Positions 1-6,955 of a stretch of 21,643 nucleotides of DNA are shown piece by piece. Numbering within the stretch: position 1 is the stretch's first letter; every line of letters begins with the position of its first letter. The stretch comes from an uncultured Candidatus Saccharibacteria bacterium (GTDB taxonomy: Bacteria > Patescibacteriota > Saccharimonadia > Saccharimonadales > Saccharimonadaceae): positions 1-21,643 of the forward strand of contig CAJZIB010000005.1 in the NCBI GenBank assembly GCA_916049555.1. The letters are read 5' to 3'. Both the position numbers and the translations under genes were made by a program. The notes beneath the pieces are model-generated. The model saw only the letters and a list, made by a program, of their open reading frames with translations, was not told where the DNA came from and made no database searches.

Positions 1-2
1 AA

Positions 3-449
3 TTTGAGCTTCAAAAATATTTTTCAGAAATTGACAAAACACACGAATCGTTGCCCTATAAAAACATCAACGACGCCCATCGTTATATTCAAAAAATGAT
101 AGATGATGTAGAAAACATGAATGGGAAGATTTATATTGCTGAAGAAAATAATCATATTGTCGGTTTTATCCAAGGGGTGATAATTGAACACAATGAGGGT
201 GATGATGAGATTTACGACCTATCCCATAATCCTTCAAAAGAAGGGTGGATTGGTTTATTATACGTAAAGACTAGATACAGAGAAGGCGGTATCGGACAAA
301 AACTACTGGATAAAATGATAGACTATTTTAAGACAAAAAAATGTACAAGCATTCGTCTATTAGTTCTTTCTGATAATGAGCACGCTATAGCGGTCTATAA
401 GAAGAACGGTTTTATGTGCCACGATCTAGAGATGGTACTAAAAGTCTAA
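3..449 (+). CDS. GNAT-family N-acetyltransferase, 5' end cut by window
   Basis: The frame is open from the left edge, so the true start lies outside the window; a TTG at 51 is in frame but residues before it look like normal protein. At least 148 codons are visible. The family transfers an acetyl group from acetyl-CoA to an amine. The signature is the motif A region 'RYREGGIGQKLL' (RxxGxG/A pyrophosphate loop) after a strand 'GWIGLLYV', followed by the C-terminal 'NEHAIAVYKKNGF', typical of GNAT motif B. The substrate cannot be told: Rim-type protein acetylation and small-molecule acetylation look alike at this level. It ends TAA 18 nt before the convergent glycyl-tRNA synthetase gene, with no clear terminator between them. 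Confidence 0.85.
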   Translation, partial: FELQKYFSEIDKTHESLPYKNINDAHRYIQKMIDDVENMNGKIYIAEENNHIVGFIQGVIIEHNEGDDEIYDLSHNPSKEGWIGLLYVKTRYREGGIGQKLLDKMIDYFKTKKCTSIRLLVLSDNEHAIAVYKKNGFMCHDLEMVLKV

Positions 450-467
450 TTTATTTACCTAATATAA

Positions 468-1856
468 CTAGGACCATTTTTCTATGTTTATTGTATGGAT
501 GATTTCATCAATAGGAATACGTTTTTGTTCAGCGGTATCGCGATCCCTCAATGTAACGGTATCATCTTCAAGAGTCTGAAAATCGACCGTTATACAATAT
601 GGAGTACCGATCTCGTCCTGGCGTCGGTATCTCTTACCAATATTGCCATTATCGTCATACTCACACATGAATTTCTTTGATAGTTTTTTATAAAGCTGCT
701 CCGCTTTCTCAACTAGTTGTGGCTTATTTTTTAGAAGTGGGAATATCGCAGCTTTAACTGGAGCAATAAGTGGGTGTAATTTTAAGACAAACCTCTCACC
801 TTCATCTCCTCTAACTGTGGTATAGGCCTCAGTTAGTGTAGCTAAGACAAGACGACCAACTCCTATTGAGGATTCTATTATATGTGGAATATATCGTTCA
901 TTAGTGATTGGATCTAGGTAGTCTAGTTTCTTTCCACTACCTTTCTGGTGTTGTGTTAGATCATAGTCACCTCGAGCATGTACCCCCTCTAATTCCTTAA
1001 ATCCGAATGGAAAATTGTATTCAATATCATAGGCTTCTTTTGCATAAAACACTAAATTCTCGTGTTTATGCCACCTAATATTCTCTTCAGAGAATCCAAG
1101 AAACTTAGTGAAGAAGTTCCACCTATATACACGTAATTTTTCATATTCCTCTAGCTCAGTTTCCGGACGCGTAAAATACTGCATCTCCATTTGCTCGAAT
1201 TCTCTAGTCCTAAAAATAAATTGCCTTGGGCTAATCTCATTGCGAAAAGCTTTTCCAATTTGAGCAATTCCAAAAGGCACTTTTACTCTTGAGGATTGAA
1301 GCACGTTAAGATAGTTTACATAAATCCCCTGACAGGTTTCTCCGCGTAGATATGCCGGATCACAGCTCCAATCTTCTGAGAAATTCCCAAGGTTAGACTT
1401 AACAAGTAGATTAAATTTCCTTGCCTCTGTGAAATTATTTTTATTACATTTAGGACATTTTATTTTTTCAATGTTTTCTTGAAATAATTTATTAATTTCT
1501 TCCGAACTCATTTTTTCATCGGCAAATACCCCAATATCTTCCAATATATGATCCACTCGTATACGAGTGTGACATTCTTTACATTCTGCCAATGGGTCGG
1601 AAAAACCGTCTACATGCCCACTAGCTTTCCATATTTCTGGAGACATAAAAATACTGCTATCCAAACCAACTATATCTGGTCGAATCTGAACCATATAGTA
1701 CCACCAGGCATTTTTTAGGTTTTTAACCAGTTCAACACCATAAGGACCGTAATCATATATTCCACCAAAACCGCCATAAATATCACTGCTATTAAAAATA
1801 AATCCTCTCCGCTTGGCTAATGCCGCGATATCATTTATTGAAGGTTTGGTCGACAT
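468..1856 (-). CDS. glyQS: Glycyl-tRNA synthetase, single-chain alpha2 type
   Basis: A class II aminoacyl-tRNA synthetase that charges tRNA-Gly in the cytoplasm. It has 462 residues, the usual length for the homodimeric form. The N-terminus has the family signature 'SSDIYGGFGGIYDYGP' (residues 23-38). A zinc-knuckle insertion has Cys92, Cys95, Cys134 and Cys137. Motif 2 is at 204-222 ('FRNEISPRQ' then 'RTREFEQ'), and motif 3 is 'SSIGVGRLVLATL'. From about residue 355 comes the HGTP anticodon-binding domain ('LHPLIAPVKAAI', ending near 'TVTLRDRDT'). The ATG at 1856 is preceded 8 nt upstream by GGAG (1865-1868), which fixes the start. It lies downstream of tRNA-Leu but a terminator separates them, so it probably has its own promoter. 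It stops with TAG. Confidence 0.97.
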   Translation of the reverse strand: MSTKPSINDIAALAKRRGFIFNSSDIYGGFGGIYDYGPYGVELVKNLKNAWWYYMVQIRPDIVGLDSSIFMSPEIWKASGHVDGFSDPLAECKECHTRIRVDHILEDIGVFADEKMSSEEINKLFQENIEKIKCPKCNKNNFTEARKFNLLVKSNLGNFSEDWSCDPAYLRGETCQGIYVNYLNVLQSSRVKVPFGIAQIGKAFRNEISPRQFIFRTREFEQMEMQYFTRPETELEEYEKLRVYRWNFFTKFLGFSEENIRWHKHENLVFYAKEAYDIEYNFPFGFKELEGVHARGDYDLTQHQKGSGKKLDYLDPITNERYIPHIIESSIGVGRLVLATLTEAYTTVRGDEGERFVLKLHPLIAPVKAAIFPLLKNKPQLVEKAEQLYKKLSKKFMCEYDDNGNIGKRYRRQDEIGTPYCITVDFQTLEDDTVTLRDRDTAEQKRIPIDEIIHTINIEKWS

Positions 1857-1864
1857 TGTATATT

Positions 1865-1896
1865 CTCCATGTTTAGTACAATATATTTATATTATA
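1865..1896 (-). promoter_or_regulatory. glyQS -10 box and ribosome binding site
   Basis: On the minus strand a TATAAT (1896 down to 1891) is followed by a leader of about 30 nt containing GGAG (1868-1865), 8 nt before the ATG. No good -35 is visible. This is a conventional SD-led start, unlike recG and trmD. Confidence 0.55.
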
Positions 1897-1913
1897 TACT
1901 AATATCTGGATAC

Positions 1914-1941
1914 AAAAAATGCCTATATTTTATATATAGGC
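1914..1941 (-). terminator. Intrinsic terminator after tRNA-Leu
   Basis: An 8-bp stem (1934-1941 with 1921-1928, GCCTATAT/ATATAGGC) with a 5-nt loop is followed on the minus strand by A and six T (1919-1914). It sits just beyond the CCA end of tRNA-Leu and before glyQS. The stem is AT-rich, so it may be leaky. Confidence 0.65.
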
Positions 1942-1960
1942 TATTATAAGAATCGATTTT

Positions 1961-2044
1961 TGGTGCCCGAGACTGGACTCGAACCAGCACGCACGAGGCA
2001 TATGCTCCTAAGGCATACGTGTATACCAATTTCACCACTCGGGC
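1961..2044 (-). tRNA. tRNA-Leu (anticodon UAG), CCA encoded
   Basis: The reverse strand folds as a class II tRNA. The acceptor stem GCCCGAG/CTCGGGC is perfect over 7 bp. The D arm is GTG/CAC with a GG-containing loop. The anticodon stem TATGC/GCATA encloses the loop CTTAGGA, giving anticodon UAG at 2010-2008, which reads CUA and other CUN leucine codons. A variable region of about 12 nt can form a short stem, as expected for tRNA-Leu. The T arm is GCTGG/CCAGT around TTCGAGT. The discriminator A (1964) is followed by an encoded CCA (1963-1961). Length is 84 nt. Confidence 0.95.
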
Positions 2045-2065
2045 CTGTGATTATTATATCACAGG
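2044..2065 (-). promoter_or_regulatory. tRNA-Leu promoter -10 inside an 8-bp inverted repeat
   Basis: On the minus strand an extended -10 (TGA-TATAAT, box 2058-2053) lies 8 nt before the tRNA 5' end, so transcription should start at or next to the mature 5' end. The box sits in the centre of a perfect inverted repeat, CCTGTGAT/ATCACAGG (2058-2065 and 2044-2051). The repeat could be an operator or an RNA hairpin closing the rdgB transcript, but there is no T-run on the minus strand. Confidence 0.5.
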
Positions 2066-2075
2066 TTTATCGATT

Positions 2076-2702
2076 TTATTCAGCAACTTCTCTAATTGCA
2101 GTATTTAATTCATCGATGAACTGTTTTGAGACAGCGCGTTTTTCGTCATCACTCATCTCAACCCAAGTTTTACCACGGTTTTCTGCCTCAAAGGCTGTTG
2201 CCATTGGAAAACCAGTGCCATTGTATGGGAGTTTCACTTTTTCCTGATTGATTGTGCCGTGATTATAATTATAAACAAATTTTGACTTGCCATTTGGGGA
2301 GACAACGGCGACACATTGCTTGAAATAGCATTTGGTATTTTTTAAGTTTTTAACTTTTTCCTGGAGATATGCCCAGAATTCTTCATTAGTGGCGCTATCC
2401 GATAACTGTCCGCCCCAACGCCTAAGCGCAACACCAGGTTCGCCATTTAATTCCTCGATAAATAGACCAGTATCGTCACCAATGGTGAGTAGGCCAGTTT
2501 TTTCGACATAAGTTTTTGCCTTTGCCATAGCATTATCTTCAATGGAAGTGATTCCCTCTGGTACCTCAATCTCAATTCCGAGCATGGTTGGAGTTACAAT
2601 TTCAAAATGATCGCCCAAAAAGACGGTAAAATCTGCAATTTTTGCAGTATTACTACTGGCAAGTAAGATTTTTGTTTTATTTTCTGATTGGTTTTCTAAC
2701 AT
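2076..2702 (-). CDS. rdgB: RdgB/HAM1-like non-canonical purine NTP pyrophosphatase, divergent
   Basis: The family hydrolyses dITP, dXTP and similar NTPs to monophosphates, cleaning the nucleotide pool. At 208 residues it is near the usual length (about 197). Family marks are 'ILLASSNTAKIADF' at 12-25 (usual T/S-x-N-x-x-K start of the fold, Lys21), 'GDDTGLFIEELNGEPGVALRRWGG' at 75-98 (DDSGL motif with Asp76/Asp77, then the PGxxSARYaG position) and 'GKTWVEMSDDEK' at 177-188 (usual kTxAEls..EK). Two base-recognition spots depart from the norm: 'GTGFPMATAF' in place of G-x-G-[FY]-D-P, and 'VSKQF' in place of SHR. The ATG at 2702 has AAGGA upstream and a -10 at 2726-2721. It ends 31 nt before tRNA-Leu. 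The fold is likely, but the substrate preference may be altered. Confidence 0.8.
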   Translation of the reverse strand: MLENQSENKTKILLASSNTAKIADFTVFLGDHFEIVTPTMLGIEIEVPEGITSIEDNAMAKAKTYVEKTGLLTIGDDTGLFIEELNGEPGVALRRWGGQLSDSATNEEFWAYLQEKVKNLKNTKCYFKQCVAVVSPNGKSKFVYNYNHGTINQEKVKLPYNGTGFPMATAFEAENRGKTWVEMSDDEKRAVSKQFIDELNTAIREVAE

Positions 2703-2720
2703 AGGTATCCTTTTTTATTA

Positions 2721-2726
2721 ATTATA
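2721..2726 (-). promoter_or_regulatory. rdgB -10 box
   Basis: Minus-strand TATAAT, followed by a leader of about 18 nt containing AAGGA before the ATG at 2702. The -35 position would fall inside the 23-bp tandem array directly upstream, and no TTGACA-like hexamer is seen there. Confidence 0.45.
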
Positions 2727-2731
2727 ATACC

Positions 2732-2823
2732 AGTTCGGACTTCCCGGCCTTTCTAATTTGAACTTCCTAGCCTAGCCAGTTTGATTTTCCCGACCTTGCC
2801 AGTTTGGATTTCTCAGTCTTCTT
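2732..2823. repeat. Tandem array, 4 units of 23 bp
   Basis: Four head-to-tail units start at 2732, 2755, 2778 and 2801, with no insertions or deletions. All share the plus-strand skeleton A-[GA]-T-T-[CT]-G-[GA]-[AT]-[CT]-T-T-C, then a C/G-rich middle and a pyrimidine-rich end. Units differ at several positions each, so the array is not a recent slippage product. It fills most of the gap between the MPNTG protein gene and the rdgB promoter. It is not coding in a consistent frame (23 is not a multiple of 3, and stops occur). Confidence 0.85.
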
Positions 2824-2830
2824 GTCTAAA

Positions 2831-3328
2831 TTAAGCGCGATTTTCAATTGCGCGGGCTTTACATTCGCGGTTCTTGAAGAAAAGATAGCTGGCGGCGCCA
2901 ATTAGGATGGCAGTTGGAAGGAGTTCTTCTGGTCCAGTATTTGGCATATTTGATTTCTGTGAAACAACGGCACCTGAGTTCTTGGCAGCAGAATTATTGT
3001 ACTGAGCAGCTGGAGAATTCACAGTTCCGGTATTTGTAGTATCAGTGGTCTTGCTATTAGTGTTATTTGCAGAATTTGAGCCATTAGTAGCATTTGAGCT
3101 GCTGTTTGAACTGGTATTTGCGTTATTTTTAGCCTCATTTGAGGAAGTTTTATTCTCGTCCTTTGAAGCTGACTGTTCGCTGGTTTTTGTCTCAGCCTGT
3201 TTCTTCTCAACACTCTTAATAGCTGAAGTGATGAGCCATGCGCCAATAATAAAAACAAGTATGGCAGCAATGACACTGATGATGATAATTTTGATGCGCT
3301 GTGGGCGGTTGGCGTCCTGATTAGTCAT
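2831..3328 (-). CDS. Small surface protein: N-terminal membrane segment, Ser/Thr/Asn stalk, MPNTG sorting-like C-terminus
   Basis: A 165-residue protein of unknown specific function. Residues 12-34 form a membrane segment (signal anchor). Residues 41-120 are a low-complexity, Ser/Asn/Thr/Lys-rich stalk. Residues 128-132 read MPNTG, followed by PEE, a hydrophobic stretch (136-151) and a charged tail 'KNRECKAR'. This is the architecture of an LPxTG-type cell-wall sorting signal with Met in place of Leu. No sortase gene is in the window. I chose the ATG at 3328 because GGAG lies just upstream; an in-frame GTG at 3358 would add 10 residues without an RBS. It follows rsmD by 94 nt and has its own likely -10. 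Confidence 0.75.
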   Translation of the reverse strand: MTNQDANRPQRIKIIIISVIAAILVFIIGAWLITSAIKSVEKKQAETKTSEQSASKDENKTSSNEAKNNANTSSNSSSNATNGSNSANNTNSKTTDTTNTGTVNSPAAQYNNSAAKNSGAVVSQKSNMPNTGPEELLPTAILIGAASYLFFKNRECKARAIENRA

Positions 3329-3387
3329 GATTTTTCTCCACTTTATCCCCGACACCACCTCGAGATTTTAAACAATTAACTTAATAT

Positions 3388-3393
3388 ATTATA
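3388..3393 (-). promoter_or_regulatory. -10 box for the MPNTG surface protein
   Basis: Minus-strand TATAAT in the AT-rich gap after rsmD, about 60 nt before the ATG at 3328. A second, weaker TAAAAT lies closer. No convincing -35 is seen. Confidence 0.35.
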
Positions 3394-3422
3394 CGATATT
3401 TCAGGCTGAATGTAAAGTACAT

Positions 3423-3998
3423 CTAGCAGCCTTTTGGAGCAAAAATCGTAATACGTGAACCGGCATAGGCCTTAGTGGAGAGTAATTCAGCATCAATAAC
3501 GTGCGGATCAAAATCTGATGGATGGGATAAAACAAAATATTCACTGGCAGTATTAGCAAGACGATCAAGCACCGACAGAGGTAGGTCATGAAAATATTCG
3601 TATGGTGGGTCGGCGATTACGACGTCGAAAGGACTATCGAAAGCGATTTTCTCGACTTTGGTATTATAAATACGGATATTATCCATCACGCCGAGTACGA
3701 TGGCGTTTTGTTTAAGGATTTCTGCGGCACGCTTATCCGCTTCAATAAAAGTTACGTGGTTGGCACCACGAGAGAGGGCCTCGAACCCCAATGCGCCGGT
3801 GCCAGCAAATACATCAAGGATGATCTTTCCTTCGATTTTGTCACCCAAAGAGTTAAAGAGGGCCAGTTTTTCGCGCGATCCCATTGGATGAGTGACGCCA
3901 TTTTGTGGAGCTTTTAATTCTCGTCCCCGAAAAGCCCCAGAGGTGATTTTAACATTAGTAAATTTACCGTGGTGAAAAATTTCGCGTGCACTCTTCAT
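3423..3998 (-). CDS. rsmD: 16S rRNA (guanine-966-N2)-methyltransferase RsmD
   Basis: An AdoMet-dependent N2-methylation of G966 (E. coli numbering) in 16S rRNA during 30S assembly. It has 191 residues. The family start 'VKITSGAFRGRELKAP' appears at 16-31, so this protein carries about 15 extra N-terminal residues. 'HPMGSREKLALFNSL' at 37-51 corresponds to the RPTxxxvREalFniL helix. AdoMet motif I is 'LDVFAGTGALGFEALSRGA' (61-79), and the acidic end of the next strand is 'FIEAD'. The catalytic N-methyltransferase motif is DPPY at 130-133. The ATG at 3998 has AAGGA 5 nt upstream (4004-4008). It lies 21 nt after the zinc-ligand protein gene and is probably cotranscribed with recG, with an additional extended -10 (TGC-TAAAAT, 4025-4017). 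Confidence 0.93.
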   Translation of the reverse strand: MKSAREIFHHGKFTNVKITSGAFRGRELKAPQNGVTHPMGSREKLALFNSLGDKIEGKIILDVFAGTGALGFEALSRGANHVTFIEADKRAAEILKQNAIVLGVMDNIRIYNTKVEKIAFDSPFDVVIADPPYEYFHDLPLSVLDRLANTASEYFVLSHPSDFDPHVIDAELLSTKAYAGSRITIFAPKGC

Positions 3999-4003
3999 AT
4001 GAT

Positions 4004-4025
4004 TCCTTTTATCCTTATTTTAGCA
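4004..4025 (-). promoter_or_regulatory. rsmD extended -10 and Shine-Dalgarno
   Basis: Minus strand TGC-TAAAAT (4025-4017) overlaps the stop codon of the upstream gene. AAGGA at 4008-4004 lies 5 nt before the ATG. Confidence 0.4.
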
Positions 4026-4826
4026 TAATTCTGGGATTGAAGCAGCCCAACAGAGGGCGATTGCCTTAGAAATTTCTGGAAGAAGAATGTTTTTGGTTTC
4101 AAGTGCCAGTTCAGTGGTCCAACCTTGCTCTAAGAAACGGTTATACATATTAAGGGCAGCGATGCGGTCGAGTGATTGATAGAAGGCCTCCTTAATGTCG
4201 ACATGATGGAGCTCTTTCTTATCAATTTTTGGCGTAACCACGCGTTCTGGAAGTGCGGTCATGGTGATGGCGACACCATACTCGAAGGCGACATGTTTAC
4301 TCATATAGCCGTTTGCTCCCCAGTAAAGCCAGTTATTGCGAAGAGTTTCGAGGGAGTTCCGACCATGCATAATCCCCTTCACTGGAATGCCAAAAACCTT
4401 GATAAACTCTTTTTCGGTCATTAGCTCCCCCTGCGCTTCGGTGAGTGGAAAATGATGTGCCGGAGTGAGACCATCGGTGACCGCATGTGCCATCCAACCA
4501 GCTTCAAAGGCGGCACGCACTTTATTGCCACTTTCAAGGGCTTTTTTAAGATTATACTGATGATCTAAAATCATTTGGATTAATTTGCCATCATCGTTGC
4601 CTGGGATAATAAAATGCATCGGTTCATCCACGCCTGGACTTTTGCGTTTTAAACCATCTGGTCCGCCCATACCTTCAAATAACAAGATGTCCTTAATATC
4701 TGGAAAATAAACGTTACTATGGAGGGCTTTTTGGAGGATTTTGCGGGCTATTTTATCAAGTTTTTGATGCGTACCGACAATATTCCCCGATTTTTTACTA
4801 TTAGTTAAAGCAAGGGTTGAATACAT
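4020..4826 (-). CDS. Predicted zinc-dependent phospholipase C / S1-P1 nuclease-fold protein, no signal peptide
   Basis: A 268-residue, mostly helical protein; its physiological substrate is unknown. The trinuclear zinc site of Bacillus cereus phospholipase C (His14, Asp55, His69, His118, Asp122, His128, His142, Glu146) can be laid onto it: His20, Asp57, His71, His114, Asp118, His124, His178, Glu182. The spacings Asp-x13-His, His-x3-Asp-x5-His and His-x3-Glu match exactly. The surrounding 'WMAHAVTDGLTPAHH' resembles the family's helix. Characterised members are secreted and use the mature N-terminal Trp as a ligand. Here there is no signal peptide and no N-terminal Trp, which suggests a cytoplasmic or differently matured enzyme. 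It lies 14 nt after recG and 21 nt before rsmD, with a weak SD (AGAAAG). The fold is likely by motif; the activity is open. Confidence 0.65.
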   Translation of the reverse strand: MYSTLALTNSKKSGNIVGTHQKLDKIARKILQKALHSNVYFPDIKDILLFEGMGGPDGLKRKSPGVDEPMHFIIPGNDDGKLIQMILDHQYNLKKALESGNKVRAAFEAGWMAHAVTDGLTPAHHFPLTEAQGELMTEKEFIKVFGIPVKGIMHGRNSLETLRNNWLYWGANGYMSKHVAFEYGVAITMTALPERVVTPKIDKKELHHVDIKEAFYQSLDRIAALNMYNRFLEQGWTTELALETKNILLPEISKAIALCWAASIPELC

Positions 4827-4840
4827 ATGTTCTTTCTGGT

Positions 4841-6910
4841 CTAGTTTAAAGTTGTCAGCTGTTGGAATTTACTGATAGACTGGCTGAGCTCTTTATATTT
4901 TAGCATATTTTGCGGGTTGGCAGCGAATTTTACTGCTTGCGCTCTGGCGTCTTTGATTAATTCTGTATCTGCTAGATTGGCAATTTTCAGGTTTAATTCA
5001 CCGTGTTGCATGGAACCATAGACTTCTCCTGGGCCGCGCAATTTGAGGTCAACTTCAGCAAGATAAAAACCATTGTTTGATTTTTCAAGTTCACGTAAAC
5101 GCGTGGTGGGCGGATTGTCGCCAGTTGTAATAAGAAAACATTGAGAGGCTTTCTGTCCACGGCCAACACGACCACGCAGCTGATGTGCCTGTGCTAAGCC
5201 AAAGCGATCAGCATTCATAATGACAATCTGGGTGGCATTAGGGACGTCGACGCCAACCTCAACCACAGTCGTGGAAACCAAAATATCAAGCTGATGATTT
5301 TTGAATTCTTCCATCACCTGGTCTTTTTCTAGTGCCTTCATTCGACCGTGTAAAATACCAATTCGATATTTGGGAAAAATTTTCTTAAGACGCTTAGCCT
5401 CTTCCGTTACCGTGTGCTGATCTTTTTCAAGTGGGTCATCCTCATCTTGTTCAATTAAGCGACAGATCCAGTAAACTTGCTCTTTTGCTTCGAGGTGCTT
5501 GGTGATTTCTGGATATAGCATCTCGCGCATATTGGTTTCATTAATAATTTTGGTTAGAATCGGCTGACGGCCTTTTGGCATCTGATTAATGATCGAAACA
5601 TCAAGATCCCCAAAGATAGTGAGTTGAAGAGAGCGCGGAATCGGCGTGGCGGTCATAGCCAAAAAGTGTGGTGCGGTATATTTTTCACTTGATTGGTTGA
5701 GGGCAACTTTTTCAAGCAGTTTTTGTCGCTGCGCTACACCAAAACGATGCTGCTCGTCGATAATCACCAGGGCGAGATTGTGAAAAATCGTATCGTCGGT
5801 AAGGAGAGCGTGAGTACCGACGATAAGGTCAATTTCGCCATTTTTAATCTGTGATTTTAACTCGTCTTTTTGCTTAGTGGCGCCGATGAGGAGGCCGGTT
5901 TTAATGCCAAAAGGCGTCAGGATTTTTGCGAGATTTTCGGCGTGTTGGGAGGCGAGGATGGCGGTTGGAGCGAGTAACGCCACTTGAGACCCGTCTCTAA
6001 CCGCTTGGAAGATGGCTAGGGCTGAGACAACAGTCTTACCGGAACCAACATCGCCCTGCAAGAGACGGTTCATTGGCGTAGTTTTAGTGAGATCCTGCAT
6101 AATCTCCCAGGCAGCAGTTTTTTGCGCGGGAGTTAATTCAAATGGTAGGGAGGCAAGGAATTCTTTAGTTGAGTCCAGGTTAAAGTCCAGAGGTTTAGCG
6201 CGGAGCTTTTGATTTTCTTGTCGATTGAGCTGACTGGCGAGGATTAACTCAAAGACTTCCTCATAGCTGAGATATCTTTTTGCCTGGTCCACATCTTCTT
6301 TTTGTTTAGGGAAATGAATATTGAAAAGTGCCTGATTTCTTGAGCCTTTTTTAATATAGGTTGGAGCCGAGTCTAGGGGCAAGAGGTCGGGTACTGTAGC
6401 AGAAAATGAGGGCTTGATCTTTTCAAAGAGCTTTTTGAACCAGGCGGAATTGAAACTACCTCTGGCTGAATAAATTGGCTGGAAGCCATCTACTTTTTGC
6501 TCGATTTCATCTGCCGCGGCAACGGTAGGGGCGGTGATTTGATAGCGATTATATTTAAAATCATACTGACCAGTGAAATAATAAGTGGTTTTTTCATCAA
6601 AATTCTTGATGCGATATGGCTGATTATACCAAACCACTCGAACTGCTCCGGTTTCATCATAGATTTCCCCTTGTGTAATTACAAAATTGCGACGACGGGT
6701 GTGGAGATTTTTTAAATTACGAATTTTCCCGCGAAGGATGACGCGGCCGGGCTTAATATCGACAATATTAGTTTGGGATTGGTAGTCTTCATAGCTGCGA
6801 GGAAAATAATATAGTAGATCCTTGAGGGTGCGAAAGCCACGCTTTTCAAGCGCCTCGGCAGTTTTTGGGCCAACACCCTTAATCACCTCCAATCTTGCAG
6901 TAATATCCAT
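4841..6910 (-). CDS. recG: ATP-dependent DNA helicase RecG
   Basis: A branch-migration helicase that remodels stalled forks and Holliday junctions. Its 689 residues match the family. The N-terminal helix-hairpin-helix-like 'IKGVGPKTAEALEKRG' (10-25) precedes the OB-fold wedge domain (about 55-130). Helicase motifs are Walker A GDVGSGKT (286-293), 'LAPTAILASQH', DEQH (385-388), 'AMTATPIPRSLQLTIFGDLD' (418-437) and, in the second lobe, 'LVSTTVVEVGVDVPNA' and 'QLRGRVGRG'. The C-terminal 'LRGPGEVYGSMQHGEL' is RecG-typical. The ATG at 6910 has no Shine-Dalgarno. A TGC-TATAAT ends 7 nt before it, so the transcript should be leaderless. It is the first gene of a probable recG - zinc protein - rsmD unit and stops with TAG. 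Confidence 0.97.
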   Translation of the reverse strand: MDITARLEVIKGVGPKTAEALEKRGFRTLKDLLYYFPRSYEDYQSQTNIVDIKPGRVILRGKIRNLKNLHTRRRNFVITQGEIYDETGAVRVVWYNQPYRIKNFDEKTTYYFTGQYDFKYNRYQITAPTVAAADEIEQKVDGFQPIYSARGSFNSAWFKKLFEKIKPSFSATVPDLLPLDSAPTYIKKGSRNQALFNIHFPKQKEDVDQAKRYLSYEEVFELILASQLNRQENQKLRAKPLDFNLDSTKEFLASLPFELTPAQKTAAWEIMQDLTKTTPMNRLLQGDVGSGKTVVSALAIFQAVRDGSQVALLAPTAILASQHAENLAKILTPFGIKTGLLIGATKQKDELKSQIKNGEIDLIVGTHALLTDDTIFHNLALVIIDEQHRFGVAQRQKLLEKVALNQSSEKYTAPHFLAMTATPIPRSLQLTIFGDLDVSIINQMPKGRQPILTKIINETNMREMLYPEITKHLEAKEQVYWICRLIEQDEDDPLEKDQHTVTEEAKRLKKIFPKYRIGILHGRMKALEKDQVMEEFKNHQLDILVSTTVVEVGVDVPNATQIVIMNADRFGLAQAHQLRGRVGRGQKASQCFLITTGDNPPTTRLRELEKSNNGFYLAEVDLKLRGPGEVYGSMQHGELNLKIANLADTELIKDARAQAVKFAANPQNMLKYKELSQSISKFQQLTTLN

Positions 6911-6917
6911 TGGATAA

Positions 6918-6926
6918 ATTATAGCA
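6918..6926 (-). promoter_or_regulatory. recG extended -10, leaderless geometry
   Basis: Minus strand TGC-TATAAT with exactly 7 nt (6917-6911) between the box and the ATG at 6910. Initiation should fall on or next to the A of ATG. No SD exists in that gap. Confidence 0.6.
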
Positions 6927-6955
6927 TGTGGTGATACTTAGAAGATCTCTGGAGT

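Noticed and set aside
1960..2247. Open frame reading 'MVPETGLEPARTRH...' on the plus strand
   Set aside because: It runs through the tRNA-Leu gene and the 3' end of rdgB; it is the well-known kind of false protein produced by reading the antisense of a tRNA.
2732..2823. CRISPR-like array
   Set aside because: Units are contiguous 23-mers without spacers and no cas genes are present. The same holds for the 11-bp array at 6956-7008.
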